From the NCBI GenBank assembly GCA_009760855.2, contig WPIO01000081.1, forward strand, positions 1,247,001 to 1,311,000: DNA of 64,000 nt. Reading direction: 5' to 3'. The notes beneath the pieces are model-generated. The model ran no database searches. It had not been told where the DNA came from and saw only the letters and a list, made by a program, of their open reading frames with translations. Positions 33,761 through 44,819 of this stretch are shown here, piece after piece. Position numbers and translations under genes: made by a program. This DNA is from Cristatella mucedo (lineage: Eukaryota > Bryozoa > Phylactolaemata > Cristatellidae). Within the stretch, counting starts at the first letter, position 1, and each line of letters opens with the position of its first letter.

Positions 33761-33844
33761 CCCGGTTCAATTGGGGCTTCAATCCCGAGCGGAAACGTTT
33801 TTCGCCCGCGGTGCATCTGGGTCCGCTTGGTTTTACGTCGTTGC

Positions 33845-34505
33845 CACATGGGTGGCAGCTATACAGCGCTTGCAGCCGGTGCAAGACTCGGCATCAAGGC
33901 TTGTTGTTGGTCGCGAGAGTTGCAATTGCCACGTCACAAGACGTCTCGCCGATCTGCACTAGCTTCCCATGAAGCAATGCATCAAGTTCAAGGTTTTGTC
34001 ACTCACTTTCAGGTCCCTTCCTCCTGTGGCTCCAGCCTACAGCTATCAGAACTACCCCCACCAGGCTAAGCATCTAATCACCCGCTTTTCGGAATCTAAA
34101 TATTTACCGATACCTCGTACAAACCTCAAATCTTTTTGGGACTGTGCCTTTAGTTCGCATGTTCCCAAAGCCTGGAGCTCTCTCCCGACCTGCCTCACGA
34201 CATCTACTGACTTGTCCACATACAAAATAAATAAAAACCCATCTATGTATTGCAGCTATTAGTGGGTCAATGTGATTCGTCCTTTATGTGCTTGTGCGTG
34301 CTGACAATGCATGCTATACTACCACTAACCAAACTTGCATGCTGATTCTGTGCATGTCACCCCCAACAATGTAATGCTTGTTGCCATTGAGAATTCTACC
34401 AGTAACCATTCGACCGTACTTCCTTTGCAGCCAATGGAAAGTGCGTAGCAAGAGATTGGAAGGAGACTATATCAGATGCATTATTATTATTATTATTATT
34501 ATTAC
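33845..34505 (+). mobile_element. LINE-A 3' half
   Basis: Starts within the post-RT ORF ('cagcgcttgcagccggtgca', LQPVQDSASRLVVGRES) and continues through LTFRSLPPVAPAY, the 3' untranslated region, a shortened hairpin region (inner stem lost: 'gagattggaaggagactata') and ATT repeats at 34479-34510. The hairpin deletion distinguishes it from other copies. Confidence 0.88.
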
Positions 34506-35149
34506 TATTATATGGAAACCACGTATTGCCCTGTTCCACTATTATGATGGTTGTCTTAAATAAAATTAAGGTTATAGCTCGGAGCAAATTCCAAAATGTT
34601 CCCATTAATAAGGCTCACGAGCCGAGCGACATGCAATTGTATGCAATTCTATTCACGCGGAAAAGCCACTGGGAATAATTCTCAGTGGATCGGTGCAGGC
34701 CGGCGAGCAGTGCAGACAGGCTAGCTGTCTGCACTGCTGCCGTGTCTCCTCGGGCCCCGAGCTGCACGCGTATCTCAGCTGTCTTTTCTAGGCAGTCTTT
34801 TTTTGCCGTGTACATTAGCAACTATTCTTGGATATCCTCCAAATCATTCGCTGAGGGTTCCGAACGGCCAACGGACGATGGCAGCTCTGCTGAATACAAG
34901 AAGCCTAGCTCAGCGGCTTTAGTCACGTGCCGAACCAATGGCGGAGCGGGCTGACAGAGCCGATAGACGAACTAGGCACGTGTCGTAGGCGAAGGCGCGC
35001 CTGCGTCGATCGGCTCGCTGTCTTGCTGATAGCTTGGGGTTCTTGCGAAATCGACGCACGACCTTTACACTTAGGCCTGCGGTGCCGCGGGCTGTGTAAG
35101 CGCATCCCGATACCGACGTGGCTACTTTCTCGTGTCCTCCGAGGGCTTT
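34506..35149. other. No gene; contains a perfect hairpin
   Basis: Unique sequence. Holds the hairpin at 34706-34738 listed separately. Confidence 0.35.
34706..34738. repeat. Perfect inverted repeat, 14-bp arms
   Basis: Arms AGCAGTGCAGACAG and CTGTCTGCACTGCT with a 5-base loop. No mismatches. Confidence 0.95.
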
Positions 35150-35325
35150 TACTGGCCCGCGATAGCCCAGCAGGAGAGGTGCTCGCTCTTCTCGCCGAGG
35201 TCGTGGGTTCAAATCCTGCAGTTGGTTGATTCTGTATTTTCAACTGCAAGTGGTGTTGATAGCCGACGAGGTTCTCCTGTCGCTATGCATAAATACAAGG
35301 CTGTTAAGTCAAATAAGATTATTGT
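35150..35325 (+). mobile_element. SINE-1, head variant 2, near full length
   Basis: Head 'gatagcccagcaggagagg', B-box GGTTCAAATCC, body 'ttcaactgcaagtggtgttg', 'atagccgacgaggttctcct' and 3' end 'ggctgttaagtcaaataaga'. Confidence 0.88.
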
Positions 35326-35764
35326 TCATGCTCTCCAGCTGATCTGCTGCACGCCTTTAAATACATCCACTCGGTCCCAGTAAGGTTGAGCATGTGCGCT
35401 TCGTCTCGCTCGCGCGCATAGCTTCGGAATGGACCCGTCGTGTCGCTACGTGAACGAATTTATCTGGATTTACATTTATACATTTGTATTATTGTTATTA
35501 TAGTAAATATATTATAATACATTATTTTATTTCTTTTTTTAGTGGATCACCTTTGTGCCGCTATACGTATCTCAATCGACCACCCTGCTAGCCTGTTTTG
35601 GGGTTGCGACCTTTGCAGAAAACATCCGAGAGAGCGACCGATACGACGGAGCTTTGTCGTTACCATCGTCAGGGTGGTTACTGCGTAAATAGTGTTTCCT
35701 CCCTCCCTCCCCGCCCCCCCCCAGAGGCAGACTCGCTTTCGCAGCAGCGATATCGAATGGTTCG
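35326..35764. other. No gene; C-rich tract
   Basis: AT-rich followed by a CCCTCC…C9 tract at 35698-35722, which is G-quadruplex-like on the minus strand. Confidence 0.4.
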
Positions 35765-35860
35765 CCGCCCATTGGTAAGTTGCTCGCCTTAAACGACCAA
35801 GGTTACGAGCTCAAACCCTGTGGCGTATGTAAAGGGCATGGAAAGAGATTGAGCGCAAAC
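35765..35860 (+). mobile_element. SINE-2, diverged
   Basis: Head remnant 'cattggtaagttgctcgcc', 'aacgaccaaggttacgagc' (B-box region) and a LINE-A-like tail 'tgtaaagggcatggaaagag' … 'attgagcgc'. Confidence 0.6.
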
Positions 35861-36012
35861 TAGTCGCTTCCAGAGCGAGCAAATTTCCCTGCGTACGACA
35901 GGATGTGGAATCCCATTGAGGTATTGACAGCTTTGGTCGATCCGAAAAACCCGGCCACGAGGCCCGAGCCCACGGAGGCCTCGTCAAAAAATGCCGCTGA
36001 GACGTCACAGTG

Positions 36013-36090
36013 ATAGTAATAATGAAACATTTGCACAGCGCTTAAGAAAACTAAATCTTTTTCTAGGCACTTACCGTACGCTGGAAAGGA
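36013..36090 (-). mobile_element. LINE-A tail fragment
   Basis: Minus-strand hairpin remnant: 'cagcgcttaagaaaactaaatc', 'ctaggcacttaccgta' and 'ctggaaaggaag'. It is head-to-head with the plus-strand tail that follows. Confidence 0.65.
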
Positions 36091-36099
36091 AGAATGGTC

Positions 36100-36275
36100 C
36101 ATGGGTAAGGTGCATGTCACCCCTAACCATGTTATTCATTTTGTTTGTTTTTCAAGCATGATTTTACTTACTATTCTATTGCGTATCACTTTGCAGCAAA
36201 TGTAAAGCGCCTAGAAAGAGATTAAGTTCTCTGAGGGCGCTTTATCAAGTGCAATATTATTATTATTATTATTAA
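36100..36275 (+). mobile_element. LINE-A 3' end, well preserved
   Basis: Matches the 3' untranslated region of 58955-60755 very closely ('catgtcacccctaaccatg', 'gtttgtttttcaagcatga'), with an intact hairpin and seven or so ATT units. Probably a young subfamily shared with 50540-51000. Confidence 0.93.
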
Positions 36276-36276
36276 G

Positions 36277-36392
36277 GTGTTCGTCTCTAACGACCAGGGT
36301 AGCGGGCTCGAACCGTCTAGCACTAGTAAAGAGCCTGGATAGACATTAATAATAAGCTCTCTTGGGGCACTCCATAAATAAGGTACTCATCT
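36277..36392 (+). mobile_element. SINE-2
   Basis: Directly after the LINE-A tail. It has a partial head ('aaggtgttcgtctctaacga'), B-box region GCGGGCTCGAACC, then a LINE-A-like tail ('tagtaaagagcctggatag', 'aagctctcttggggcactcc'). Confidence 0.65.
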
Positions 36393-36624
36393 TCTTAACA
36401 GGTCGATCCAATCGTTGGCACACCTGAAATAGGACGTCTTAAACGGAAGACTGAGCAAGGCTATGCAGAGACTTTGACGTGAAAGGCGAGGCAGCGGTTG
36501 CGTTGCACGCCCTGCTACGTAGACCGCATGCTTGAGGAGAGACCTTCGTTCGCTGTACCGTTAAGTCGTTCTGATATTGCTCGCCGAGACTGAGCCGTCG
36601 AATCAGTGCAATGACCGTTAAGCA

Positions 36625-36695
36625 GATCAAAAGTACCAAGACAGTGATTAAGTTCTCCAGGGGTGCAATGCAATTGAAATATTATTATTGTAAGC
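36625..36695 (+). mobile_element. LINE/SINE-2 tail remnant
   Basis: Only the hairpin 3' half and tail: 'gtgattaagttctccagggg', 'gcaatgcaattgaaatatta' and ATT repeats. It could come from LINE-A or SINE-2. Confidence 0.5.
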
Positions 36696-36857
36696 TTGAG
36701 TGTTGGGGTTGTCTTGCGTTCATTTTAAAGTTTTAGTTCGATGTTACCTCCCCATACTTCATGCGCTGCACACTGTTGGCGCTTGGGGGCGTTGAAATTT
36801 CCATGGAATTTTGGCGAGTCGTTAAATTGATGACTAAAACCTCTAAGCTAAGTAATG

Positions 36858-37015
36858 TTCAGCTGATTCTGTTGCCTCGTTAAGTATCAGGCAAAAGAGC
36901 CGTAGTGGCTGTAAGCCCTCTGGTTTTTACGGTAATAAATAATTGCCAGCAGCAAAACTCGAACTAGCAATAGTTCGAGCACCTAATCCTTAGGCTTAGA
37001 CCAAGTCGCTCAGGA
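36858..37015 (-). mobile_element. SINE-1, diverged
   Basis: Minus-strand: 'cagctgattctgttgcctcg' (3' end), 'gagccgtagtggctgt' (body), 'agcaaaactcgaactagc' (B-box side). The head is degraded. Confidence 0.6.
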
Positions 37016-37136
37016 TATCGTTATGAGAAAAGCTGAAAAATAGTCCCCCCCCAGAAAGATCTAAGAGGCGGCGGATTCACATCGAATGACGTCTGTGCCA
37101 ACATTCAAGCGTAGCTAGAAGCGGAGCGCTTGTCTA

Positions 37137-37326
37137 AGCGTGGTGAGCCGTGATGGCACACTAGGTAAGGCGGTTGCTTTCAAGACCTCGGTCTCGGTCT
37201 CGAGGTCGTGGGCTCGATTCCTGCGGTGGGAGACTCTTATCGCCACTGCAAGCGGTGGTGATAGCCGTAAAGGCTCTTCTGTCGCTATTCAAAAAAGAGG
37301 CGGTTTAATCAGCTACGATTTATTTA
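37137..37326 (+). mobile_element. SINE-1, best copy
   Basis: Full-length layout: head GAGCCGTGATGGCACACTAG with A-box, GTGGGCTCGATTCC B-box, body 'gcggtgggagactcttatcg', 'ccactgcaagcggtggtgat', 'agccgtaaaggctcttctg', and 3' end 'ggcggtttaatcagctacga' with a T/A tail. The head resembles a tRNA with a long variable arm (Leu-type) through GGTAAGGCGG and the spacing to the B-box. Confidence 0.93.
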
Positions 37327-37649
37327 ATTAAGCGTGTAGAGTTAAATCAACCATGCAAAATAAGAAAAAACTTACATGATTCGTGTCGTCGCCGATTTTG
37401 TGTGCGGGTTTGAAAGCGCAACATGTGCTCATTGAACGAATTTTCTTAGAGGTCACTGGTAGAGCGTTTCGTGACAGAGAGCGACTGTTCTAGGCACTGC
37501 TTACAACCACGAAATCGTGTGTCGGCGGTTAATGAGTTCCACATCCGGTTGTCGAAAAAGTCGTCGGAGACACGGGAGAATGCAGATCGTTTTTTAGTCG
37601 GACGTACTGATTGGCCCAGTAGGATTCCAGCGATTTGCGATAGACCTTA

Positions 37650-39060
37650 ATGGATAGCCGTATTGACCCGGGTTATTGCCGTCAATTTCCATGTATTGCT
37701 CAAGATTGAAAGCACGCAATGGATCTCAATGATGTGCGCCGCAGTGAAATGTTACGTGGAATGAGAGTTGAAATTTCGTGCAGCTAATTTCTCGTCTATT
37801 TGCCAATGATTGTGGTAGTGGCCCGGGCCATTGCAGTCGATTGCCGTGAATCGCCAAAAATCATCAAGAAAATAGCTTGAACATTCAATGGTTTCACTTA
37901 GAACACTCCGTAATGACATATGCAGTGAGAATTGGAGATTTGCACAGCCATTTGTCGTTGATTTGCCACGGATTTTGGGTGGATTGGGGTATCGAGCCAA
38001 GCCATTGCTGTCAAATATCATTCATCGCTCGTGATGATACGTGAATAATTTATAAAAACTACTTGGTTTCACTTAAAATAGAGTTTCGTTGTAAAATGCA
38101 TTCAAAACTGAAGGATTGAGAAACCGATTTCGGAGCGTTTTTTCAGTGGAGTGCAGTGGACTGTGTCATTGGCCCGGGCCACTGCAGTTAATTGCACTGT
38201 GAGAATGCCGAGAAAATCATAATGAAATTGTGCGATTACATCATAAGCTGAGACTAAAAATATATGAAATAATAATTATAGCTTCCACCGTAATCTTTCT
38301 GGTCGTTTTGCGGAGGATTTCGGTATGGGACTAGACCGTTGCAGTCGTGAGCAGGACACTGAGTCTGAGAACGCGCACGCGAAACAGCGAGAAATTTTGT
38401 GGCTGCACTTTGAACCGAGTCTAGTCTTACGTGAAACATAAATTGGAACTTCACGTTGATAATTTGAGGATGACTTGCATTGGATTAGAGCCGATTGGGG
38501 TATTTGTCCAAGTATTTCTTGGTGATTGCCATGCAAATCATGCCAAATTGTTCGGATGCGAAATATCTTGAACTGACGTGGTAGTGCACATAACAAAACA
38601 TGCTTTCATGTTCCATGAAAACTGGAGCTCGACGCAACCTATTTCTAGTCGTTCTGCGGTGGATTGAAGTGGGTCGCCATATGTCACTGGGCTACTGCAG
38701 TGGATTGCAACACGTTGCACGAGAAGGCACAAGCCAATGCAAGTGAAATTTCGTGAGTAGCCGAGAGTCATAGAGTGTGTCACCATCATATGCAGTCAAA
38801 AACGGGGCTTTTGCTCCGGACTTCTTTGCGGTGGAATGCAGTGGATTTCAGCGGTACTAACTCGGTCCGCTGCAATCTACTCTAATGGCCTTGGTGAGAA
38901 AGTAAAAGCGGAAAGGCACAAAACTGTGAGGGTACGTTTTAAATGTAGCGTTGTCTTATATGCAATACCAGCTGGAGCTTTCTGGGCCGATTTTTATGGA
39001 GCTATGCAATGTATGCAGTTCATTTTAATCTCTCCCCCGACTTCTGTGTACAAATGGCTC
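37650..39060. repeat. Diverged tandem array, unit about 167 bp
   Basis: A recurring block around 'gcccgggcc.ttgcag.cg' preceded by '.tttgcggtggatt' and followed by 'aaaatcatcaagaaa'/'tgaaatttcgtg' appears at anchors 37676, 37831, 38005, 38182, 38339, about 38505, 38695, 38870 and about 39014. Spacings run from 144 to 190 bp and average about 167. Units are heavily diverged, so this is an old satellite-like array with no coding sequence. Confidence 0.7.
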
Positions 39061-39615
39061 AAGGACGCTTTTACGAGGACTCTCTAATTTGCCTAAAATC
39101 GTTAAGAACTGCTTTGTCGACTGCAAAAACGCTCTTTATTTTGAGACATCAGTCGCTAGCACAGGCGCATTACGTCGTTGCAGACATTGCAACCAAAACT
39201 TTGAGGACAACCGCACTGGCAAAGGCGAGCTACGGTTGGGCCGACTTTTGACGAACGAGCGGGTGTCAGTATCGCGGTCAAAAGCAACAGCTCTCAGCAC
39301 AGTAGACCGACCTCCCAGCCACATTTTCTAAAGCCAGTGTTGTCGCAACACATTTTCGGACCGCTCAGAACTCCAACGACGTGCGCTGGGCCGTAGGACG
39401 GCGGTGGCGGCGGCGGCGGCGGCGGCGGGCTCGTCGCGCGGACGCTCGTGCAGAGCGTGTCCCGCCCCTTCATTCTTGTTTGCCAGCGCCGAGCGCGAAA
39501 GCGCGAAAGCGGCGGTCGCGTGCGTCCGTGGCAACAGCATGACCTCACCGGCGGTCGTAGGCGAAACCAGGCGCGCGAGCATGCCGCCAGGGCGTCGGCC
39601 GCTGACTGCCGCAGC

Positions 39616-39647
39616 GATGCGTTCAGGGCCGACGCCCTGAACGCATC
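39616..39647. repeat. Perfect inverted repeat, 14-bp arms
   Basis: Arms GATGCGTTCAGGGC and GCCCTGAACGCATC, 4-base loop. Confidence 0.95.
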
Positions 39648-40444
39648 TCTCGAGTGTGTTGGCGGACCAGGGTTCGCCGTCCTCGTTCCCACCCCGGGTG
39701 CCCCGCCCGGCATCCGCTGACTCATTCGACTGGTAGGCAGCGACGCTTCGGCGCCGCTGTCGCCGCCGCCGCTGCATGCAGTCGGGTAGCCGCAGTGGCT
39801 GCTACAGTGATCGCGGCCGCTTCGAGCCGCCGCCTGCTGGTTTCTTTTGGCGGAGCGGCTGGTAGCGATTACTCGCTCCAGCTTTCTGCACCAACCGCCG
39901 TCGCCTCGGGCAGGGGGCTGCGGCAGCAGGACGGGGCGGGTCGGGCTCGCCTCCGGGAACTTCGGCACACTCTCAGAGCCCCACGGAATAGTCCGATCTT
40001 CAAACAGCCGCGTCTCAGGTCCGCGAGCGAAGCGGCGCCTGCGGGCGACGCCCGCCGCAGGCGTGCCGCACGCGGTCAAGATGCCCTCGGAAGTAGCTGC
40101 CGCGGTTTAGACCGGCGGCAACAGTAGGAGGGGAGGTTGATTTTAAGCGGTTGCCCTCGGTCGAAGCCGAGCGGCGACCGGCGGCGAATGCCGTCTGCCG
40201 CCTCGCGTCCGTCGTAGCGCTCGGCGAGAGTTTTCTCTCGCGTCCATTGGTAGGCGTTTCTTTCGTGGCGCCGCTTCGACTGGAACGCGGCTGCTAATGC
40301 GGCGGAGGCTTCGTGGAAAGGGCGAACGCTGTGCGCGCGCGAGCTTAGAGACTCGCGCAGCGGAGCCAACGCGAGCGCGCCGCGCCTGGAAGAGGCCGAG
40401 CGCGCTCGGACGAATCGCGGCTTCGCTAAGAAGCTCCCGAAGCC

Positions 40445-40473
40445 GGCGCCAGCCTCCGCCGGAGGCTGGCGCC
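40445..40473. repeat. Perfect inverted repeat, 13-bp arms
   Basis: Arms GGCGCCAGCCTCC and GGAGGCTGGCGCC, 3-base loop. Confidence 0.95.
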
Positions 40474-41094
40474 CGCCTCCGCCCGCCGCGAACGAGCGTC
40501 TTCTCTCTCGCAGGAGGTGCCGCTGCATTAACGGCCGGCTGACGGCGGGGCTGGGAATTTCTCGCATCGCGCTTTCGAGCAATCGCCCGCCGCGTGCCGC
40601 GCCAGAACCGCAGTAAGCTTTCGAGGCGACCACTACGAACGTGACGCCGGCGCGAAGCGGCCTGGCGGCGACCTAGCGCTCGCGTGCGCGCGCGAAGCGG
40701 CCGCCGTACCGCTCGGCCATCGCCGCTCTCGCGCAAACCCTCTCGGCCCTCGCGCGTGGGTGCAACGCTCGCTGTCGTGAGCCGGTCTGCGTCGGAAGCG
40801 ATGGGCGCTTCTCCGCTGTTTTGCTGAGGTAGAAACGACTAAACGCTGAAGCTACAAACTGAAATGCCTTGCGCTCCACCGAAATGCGGGGCAGGCTAAG
40901 TTATCTCCGCATGCGTCGGGGGGGGGGGAGCCGCCTTTGTTTTTCTCGACGCACCCGGCGCCGGTATGCTGCCCCACCCGGTCCCCGATCGTCGCAGCCG
41001 CGAGACTGACGCGCGAGCCGAGCTCTCCCGTCGGTCTCGACGTCGGCGGCTGCACAGGCGAGCGGCACAGCGACGCCGCCCTCGTGCCGGACGT

Positions 41095-41178
41095 CTCGCC
41101 GCAGGATTCGAACCCATGACCTCGGGACCGAGATCTTGAAGGGCAACCGCCTAACCCAGTGCGCCATCACGGCTCACA
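41095..41178 (-). mobile_element. SINE-1 tRNA-like head only
   Basis: Minus strand: GAGCCGTGATGGCGCACTGG, GTTAGGCGG, 'cccttcaagatct' (the position of an anticodon loop, with CAA), and GGGTTCGAATCC. The 3' body is missing. It has both pol III boxes but no convincing acceptor stem, so I call it a SINE head and not a tRNA gene. Confidence 0.75.
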
Positions 41179-41626
41179 AACCTCGACTGTCGACGTGAGG
41201 TAAGAAGTGGCAGTTTTCTTCGTGAGCCCCTTATGGCTGCCTCTGCGGTGCCTGTGTGCGAGTGCTGCGAGACTGCCGCTTTGCACTGTGCTGTTGACGT
41301 TCTGAACAGTTGCTCTGATGCTGGGCAGCCGCTGTAATTCCTTGCTACCACAACTAGTTCAACTAATACGACAGCTGCTCACTCTGCGTTGAGATTTGAT
41401 CTCGACGGCCAAAGGATTTGAGCCGGGCGGAATGCTGCGCCCGAGGCTTGGCGCCGGTTCGCTGGCGCTCAGGGCGCCGCGCGAGCGCCTAAGCTCAACG
41501 ACACGCCCAGTAATAGACTCAGCCAAATTGACTTCTATCCTCTAGGAAGGTGGGCTTGTTATTTTAAGGAACGGGCGCTCGTCGCCGTCGCCGCTCTCGT
41601 CAGCGTCAGCGGACCTGAGCGCGAAC
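41179..41626. other. No recognisable gene
   Basis: Unique GC-moderate sequence. Confidence 0.4.
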
Positions 41627-41828
41627 TGGTACCAATGGTTGGCATATATTTAAATTGTATAATTTAATGATTAAAATTTAATCAACATATATAATTTATT
41701 TATTAATTTTTTAATTAATTAATTAATACTAATATGTTATTATTATTTAACTTTACAATATATATTAATTTGTATAATTGTATAATTTAAATAATTGGTA
41801 CATACCTAAAAGCATGTACCAATGTACC
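41627..41828. repeat. AT-rich inverted-repeat element (MITE-like)
   Basis: A 200-bp, almost pure A/T island inside GC-rich DNA. The left end starts GGTACCAAT…ATTTAAATTGTATAATTT and the right end is its approximate inverse (AATTGTATAATTTAAAT…ATTGGTAC). Inner palindromes (ttaattaattaatta) are frequent. It may be a small non-autonomous DNA transposon. No target-site duplication could be fixed by eye. Confidence 0.4.
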
Positions 41829-42475
41829 TACTGTGCCTAAAAGTCGCTAGCCACGATTCCGACGCTTAGCGCTTCGCCGATATTCGTCTGGCAGCGGCTG
41901 AGACCGGCACCGCTACGAGCACTGTGCTGCGGTGCGGTCCGGACGGCAAGGCCTCTGCAGCCCGTTTGCAACGCTGTAAGTGCTTACTGACGCTAGCGTC
42001 GGCTTAATTACTATAGGTCTGAAATAATCTGCAACTCCTGAGGCGGGAGGCGAACGTAATGAGTAGTTAGTAAAAATATCATTCTAATGCCAGAAACTCC
42101 CCCCTCTTTCTGGTGTGGTTGCTCGATGGTACAGATGTCAGTTCGGCGCCGGCGGCCCTCCCGTCGTCCGGCGTGCTCAACAGGCAATATCTAATTGGCG
42201 AGGGCCTAGAAAAAATAAGCCTTCAGTAATACTACCTAAATGCTCTCGAAACGAAAGCACGCATGCACGGTCATACTGGGTTGTCTGATGAAATGTAGCT
42301 GAATATGTAATGCTATGGGCCTCGTGCGATTAAAACACAGCCAAAGGCGCTAAGAAATTACGAGTCCATTCGCGCATAATTTATTATACGGCGTTAGGGA
42401 AAAGGGACACGATTTCAGGCGATTTGCAAAACGGCGCATCTGGGCCGTCTCACTTGATGTGCTCGTGGCCGATCG
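41829..42475. other. No recognisable gene
   Basis: Unique sequence, no landmarks. Confidence 0.4.
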
Positions 42476-42586
42476 GATGGCATCGATATCAGATGGCCTC
42501 GATATCAGATGGCCTCGATATCAGATGGCCTCGATATCAAATGGCCTCGATATCAGATGGCCTCGATATCAGATGGCCTCGATGAC
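42476..42586. repeat. 16-bp tandem repeat, seven copies
   Basis: Unit 'agatggcctcgatatc', nearly identical in seven copies. Each carries the palindrome GATATC. The single-base variants (first unit 'catcgatatc', one 'aaatggcc') allow order to be followed. Confidence 0.95.
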
Positions 42587-43819
42587 GAGAAGCCTACAGC
42601 AGCCGAAGCAAGGGCAGTGCTAAATAAAAGCTAGCTGAAGTACATCTGCAGACCGTATTTATTAATGGAATGCTGCGCACTTGGATCGCCGTTCATCAAC
42701 TCAAAGAACAGAAAGGGTCTTCAGTCTGCTGAATCCTCTCAGCAGCTCATAAACTCCAGGAAGCAGTGCAGCCGTAGCCAAGCGTACAGCGTCCAGCACA
42801 TTCTGACATCACTGGAGGCAATTCAAAGCCTTCTTGGCTCCTAGACTCCTTGCCTCCGGCCATTCTTACGAACCGGCTGAAAACAAAGCATGAATTTAGA
42901 TTTTGGAAATCCGCCTTCATTTTTGACAATATGCGTTTCTCAAAGTCCTATAGGTTTGTAGTCAGTAATTTAATTCTACCGAACTCCGCAAAAACGGTCT
43001 CGAAAAATGTCGCCACAGCCGACGCTACGGAAACATGGCACCGATGGAATGCAGGAGCTGCGATTCACGTGCAGCAAAATGGCTATACGCCGGAGCGGCT
43101 TAATCTCTTTGATTGGCTCGCTCTTGAAGTTGACGTGCTTGGCTGATCGTTTTGGCCTTACCAAACGCCATTCTTTTTCCTTCCGGGTGTGAAGGTCATT
43201 TAAATGGGACCGGCGCATTGTACTCTTGGGCGAGTAGACAGCCCACAATGCTTCCTATATCGTTTACGAAAGCTAAAAAACGTGACAAGTTTTAAGAAAA
43301 GTGAATACATATTTATGGCTTGACTGAATAACCAGCAACAAAGTAGCGGCTGCGAAGGACAGCAGGAAAAGACGCGGGGTAAACGTTGGATGTCTGGGTA
43401 ACGGATGTCGTTACTCGACACTCATACTGGAAGAGTACTTCACAGAGTTGGACCGGCAGAGCAAAAGCTACTGTCGCGAAAAGAGTCCTAAGTGAAAGAA
43501 TTTAGCCAGTTCAAAGTCCAAAACGACTTGAGGGTGCGAGGAGACTTACACAAGGGCACTGACATTTATTCGAGAATAGAGCAGCCAGGTTATCGCGTGC
43601 CTTTGCGCTAGCTGTGGACTTTTATGGTGGTTTTTCTCTTGGGCTAACGTGAGCGGATTGACGGACCACAGCTGGTGCATTTCAGCTCGTCGCTTTTTAT
43701 GCCGCCAGCCAATGGCCATGCAACTGGTTGTTTTTTCCGGCGCATTCCTTCACGCAGAGACTGCGGAAAGAATAAAAAAGTACTTTGCGTCCAAGAAATT
43801 CAGTCGCTTGTCCACTTTA
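42587..43819. other. No confident gene
   Basis: Plus-strand frame 42850-43146 (98 codons) and overlapping minus frames have normal composition but no recognised motif. Confidence 0.3.
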
Positions 43820-43953
43820 CGAAGAGAGCCTTTACGGATCTCACTACCGCTTGCTGTGGCGACAAAGAATCGCCCACTGCAGGATTTGAACTCACGACCT
43901 TGGGACCGAGGTCGGAAATAGCACCCGCCTTACCTCGTGCGGGCCATCACAAC
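43820..43953 (-). mobile_element. SINE-1, 3'-truncated
   Basis: Minus strand: head GATGGCCCGCACGAGGTAAG, 'ggtcgtgagttcaaatcctg' B-box, 'gcagtgggcgattctttgtc', body 'ccacagcaagcggtagtg'. The 3' end has diverged or is missing ('cgtaaaggctctcttcg' remains). Confidence 0.8.
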
Positions 43954-44071
43954 AGCTTGTTTCGGCTCAGTGCTCAGGGGTCTCGCTCTCTCGCGCTCTC
44001 CCTCTCTGTCTGTCTGTGTATGTGCGTCTGTCTTTCTGTCTGTCTATCTCTTTCCCACGTCTCTCAGCTCT

Positions 44072-44072
<1 letters not shown>

Positions 44073-44114
<42 letters not shown>

Positions 44115-44123
44115 GACTCTCTT

Positions 44124-44172
<49 letters not shown>
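44073..44172. repeat. CT microsatellite, interrupted
   Basis: Two runs of CT repeats separated by 'atgactctctttcttt'. Confidence 0.97.
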
Positions 44173-44173
<1 letters not shown>

Positions 44174-44819
44174 AAGTAGCACAATTCGGCGGCACGTCTG
44201 AGCTTCGGCACAGCTTCCACCTCGCTTTGCCCCTCCGGCAGACTCTCTTTGAGTTTCCATGGGGTAATGCGGCGGTGGGCGAAGATGCACAGAGCTCCCA
44301 GCAGCTGGGTCACTACAGCGACTGGACGATTGGGGTGGCGGTAAGCAGCCGCCATCGGCAGATGCCTTTTCTATGGCAGGGTTCGCCATCATTAACGAAC
44401 GGCAGCCAGGTGCTCATGCCGTCTGGTACTCTCGTCGCCATCAAAGGGCCTGACGAGAGTAAATGAGCGTGTACTTCAGGCGGCGAGAGGCGCTCTCGGG
44501 CCCGACCGGCCTCGAGCGTCGAAAGCAGGTCAGCGAATGGTGCACGTGTCCTGTTCGCTGCACCCAGAAGCAGTCGAGTTTTTTCCTAAGTTCAATTCGT
44601 GTCCAATGCCTGCCTGGTTAAGCGTGTCGAAACCGACGACGGCTCGCTGTCTCACGCACGCTCACTTTGAGAGCGCCGGCCGAGCTGTACCTTTGCTCTC
44701 ACTGCAGTGATCGAGTGCTCGGTGAGAGCGGCTGTGGTCGAGGAGGTCAAGGTCGAGGAGGCTCGACTGCAATTACTCGAAGGAGCCAGGTCTCTTGCCA
44801 GGTCTCAAGTGCCGCTCTG
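44173..44819. other. No recognisable gene
   Basis: Unique sequence. Ser/Leu-rich frames spanning the CT repeat are artefacts. Confidence 0.35.

Larger units (their letters stand above)
39370..41510. other. CpG-rich GC island 3
   Basis: CpG-dense, with GGC run (39402-39428), two perfect hairpins (39616, 40445), a 12-G run (about 40919-40929) and Arg/Ala/Gly-rich frames up to 261 codons on the minus strand (39294-40079) that look compositional. No recognised domain. Possibly a promoter/first-exon region. Confidence 0.55.

Noticed and set aside
39294-40079. 261-codon minus-strand ORF
   Set aside because: It includes a poly-Pro/Ala run from a GGC repeat, overlaps equally long frames on the other strand and shows no recognised domain.
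41095-41178. tRNA gene
   Set aside because: A and B boxes are present but the acceptor ends do not pair convincingly, and the sequence matches the SINE-1 head found in full copies.
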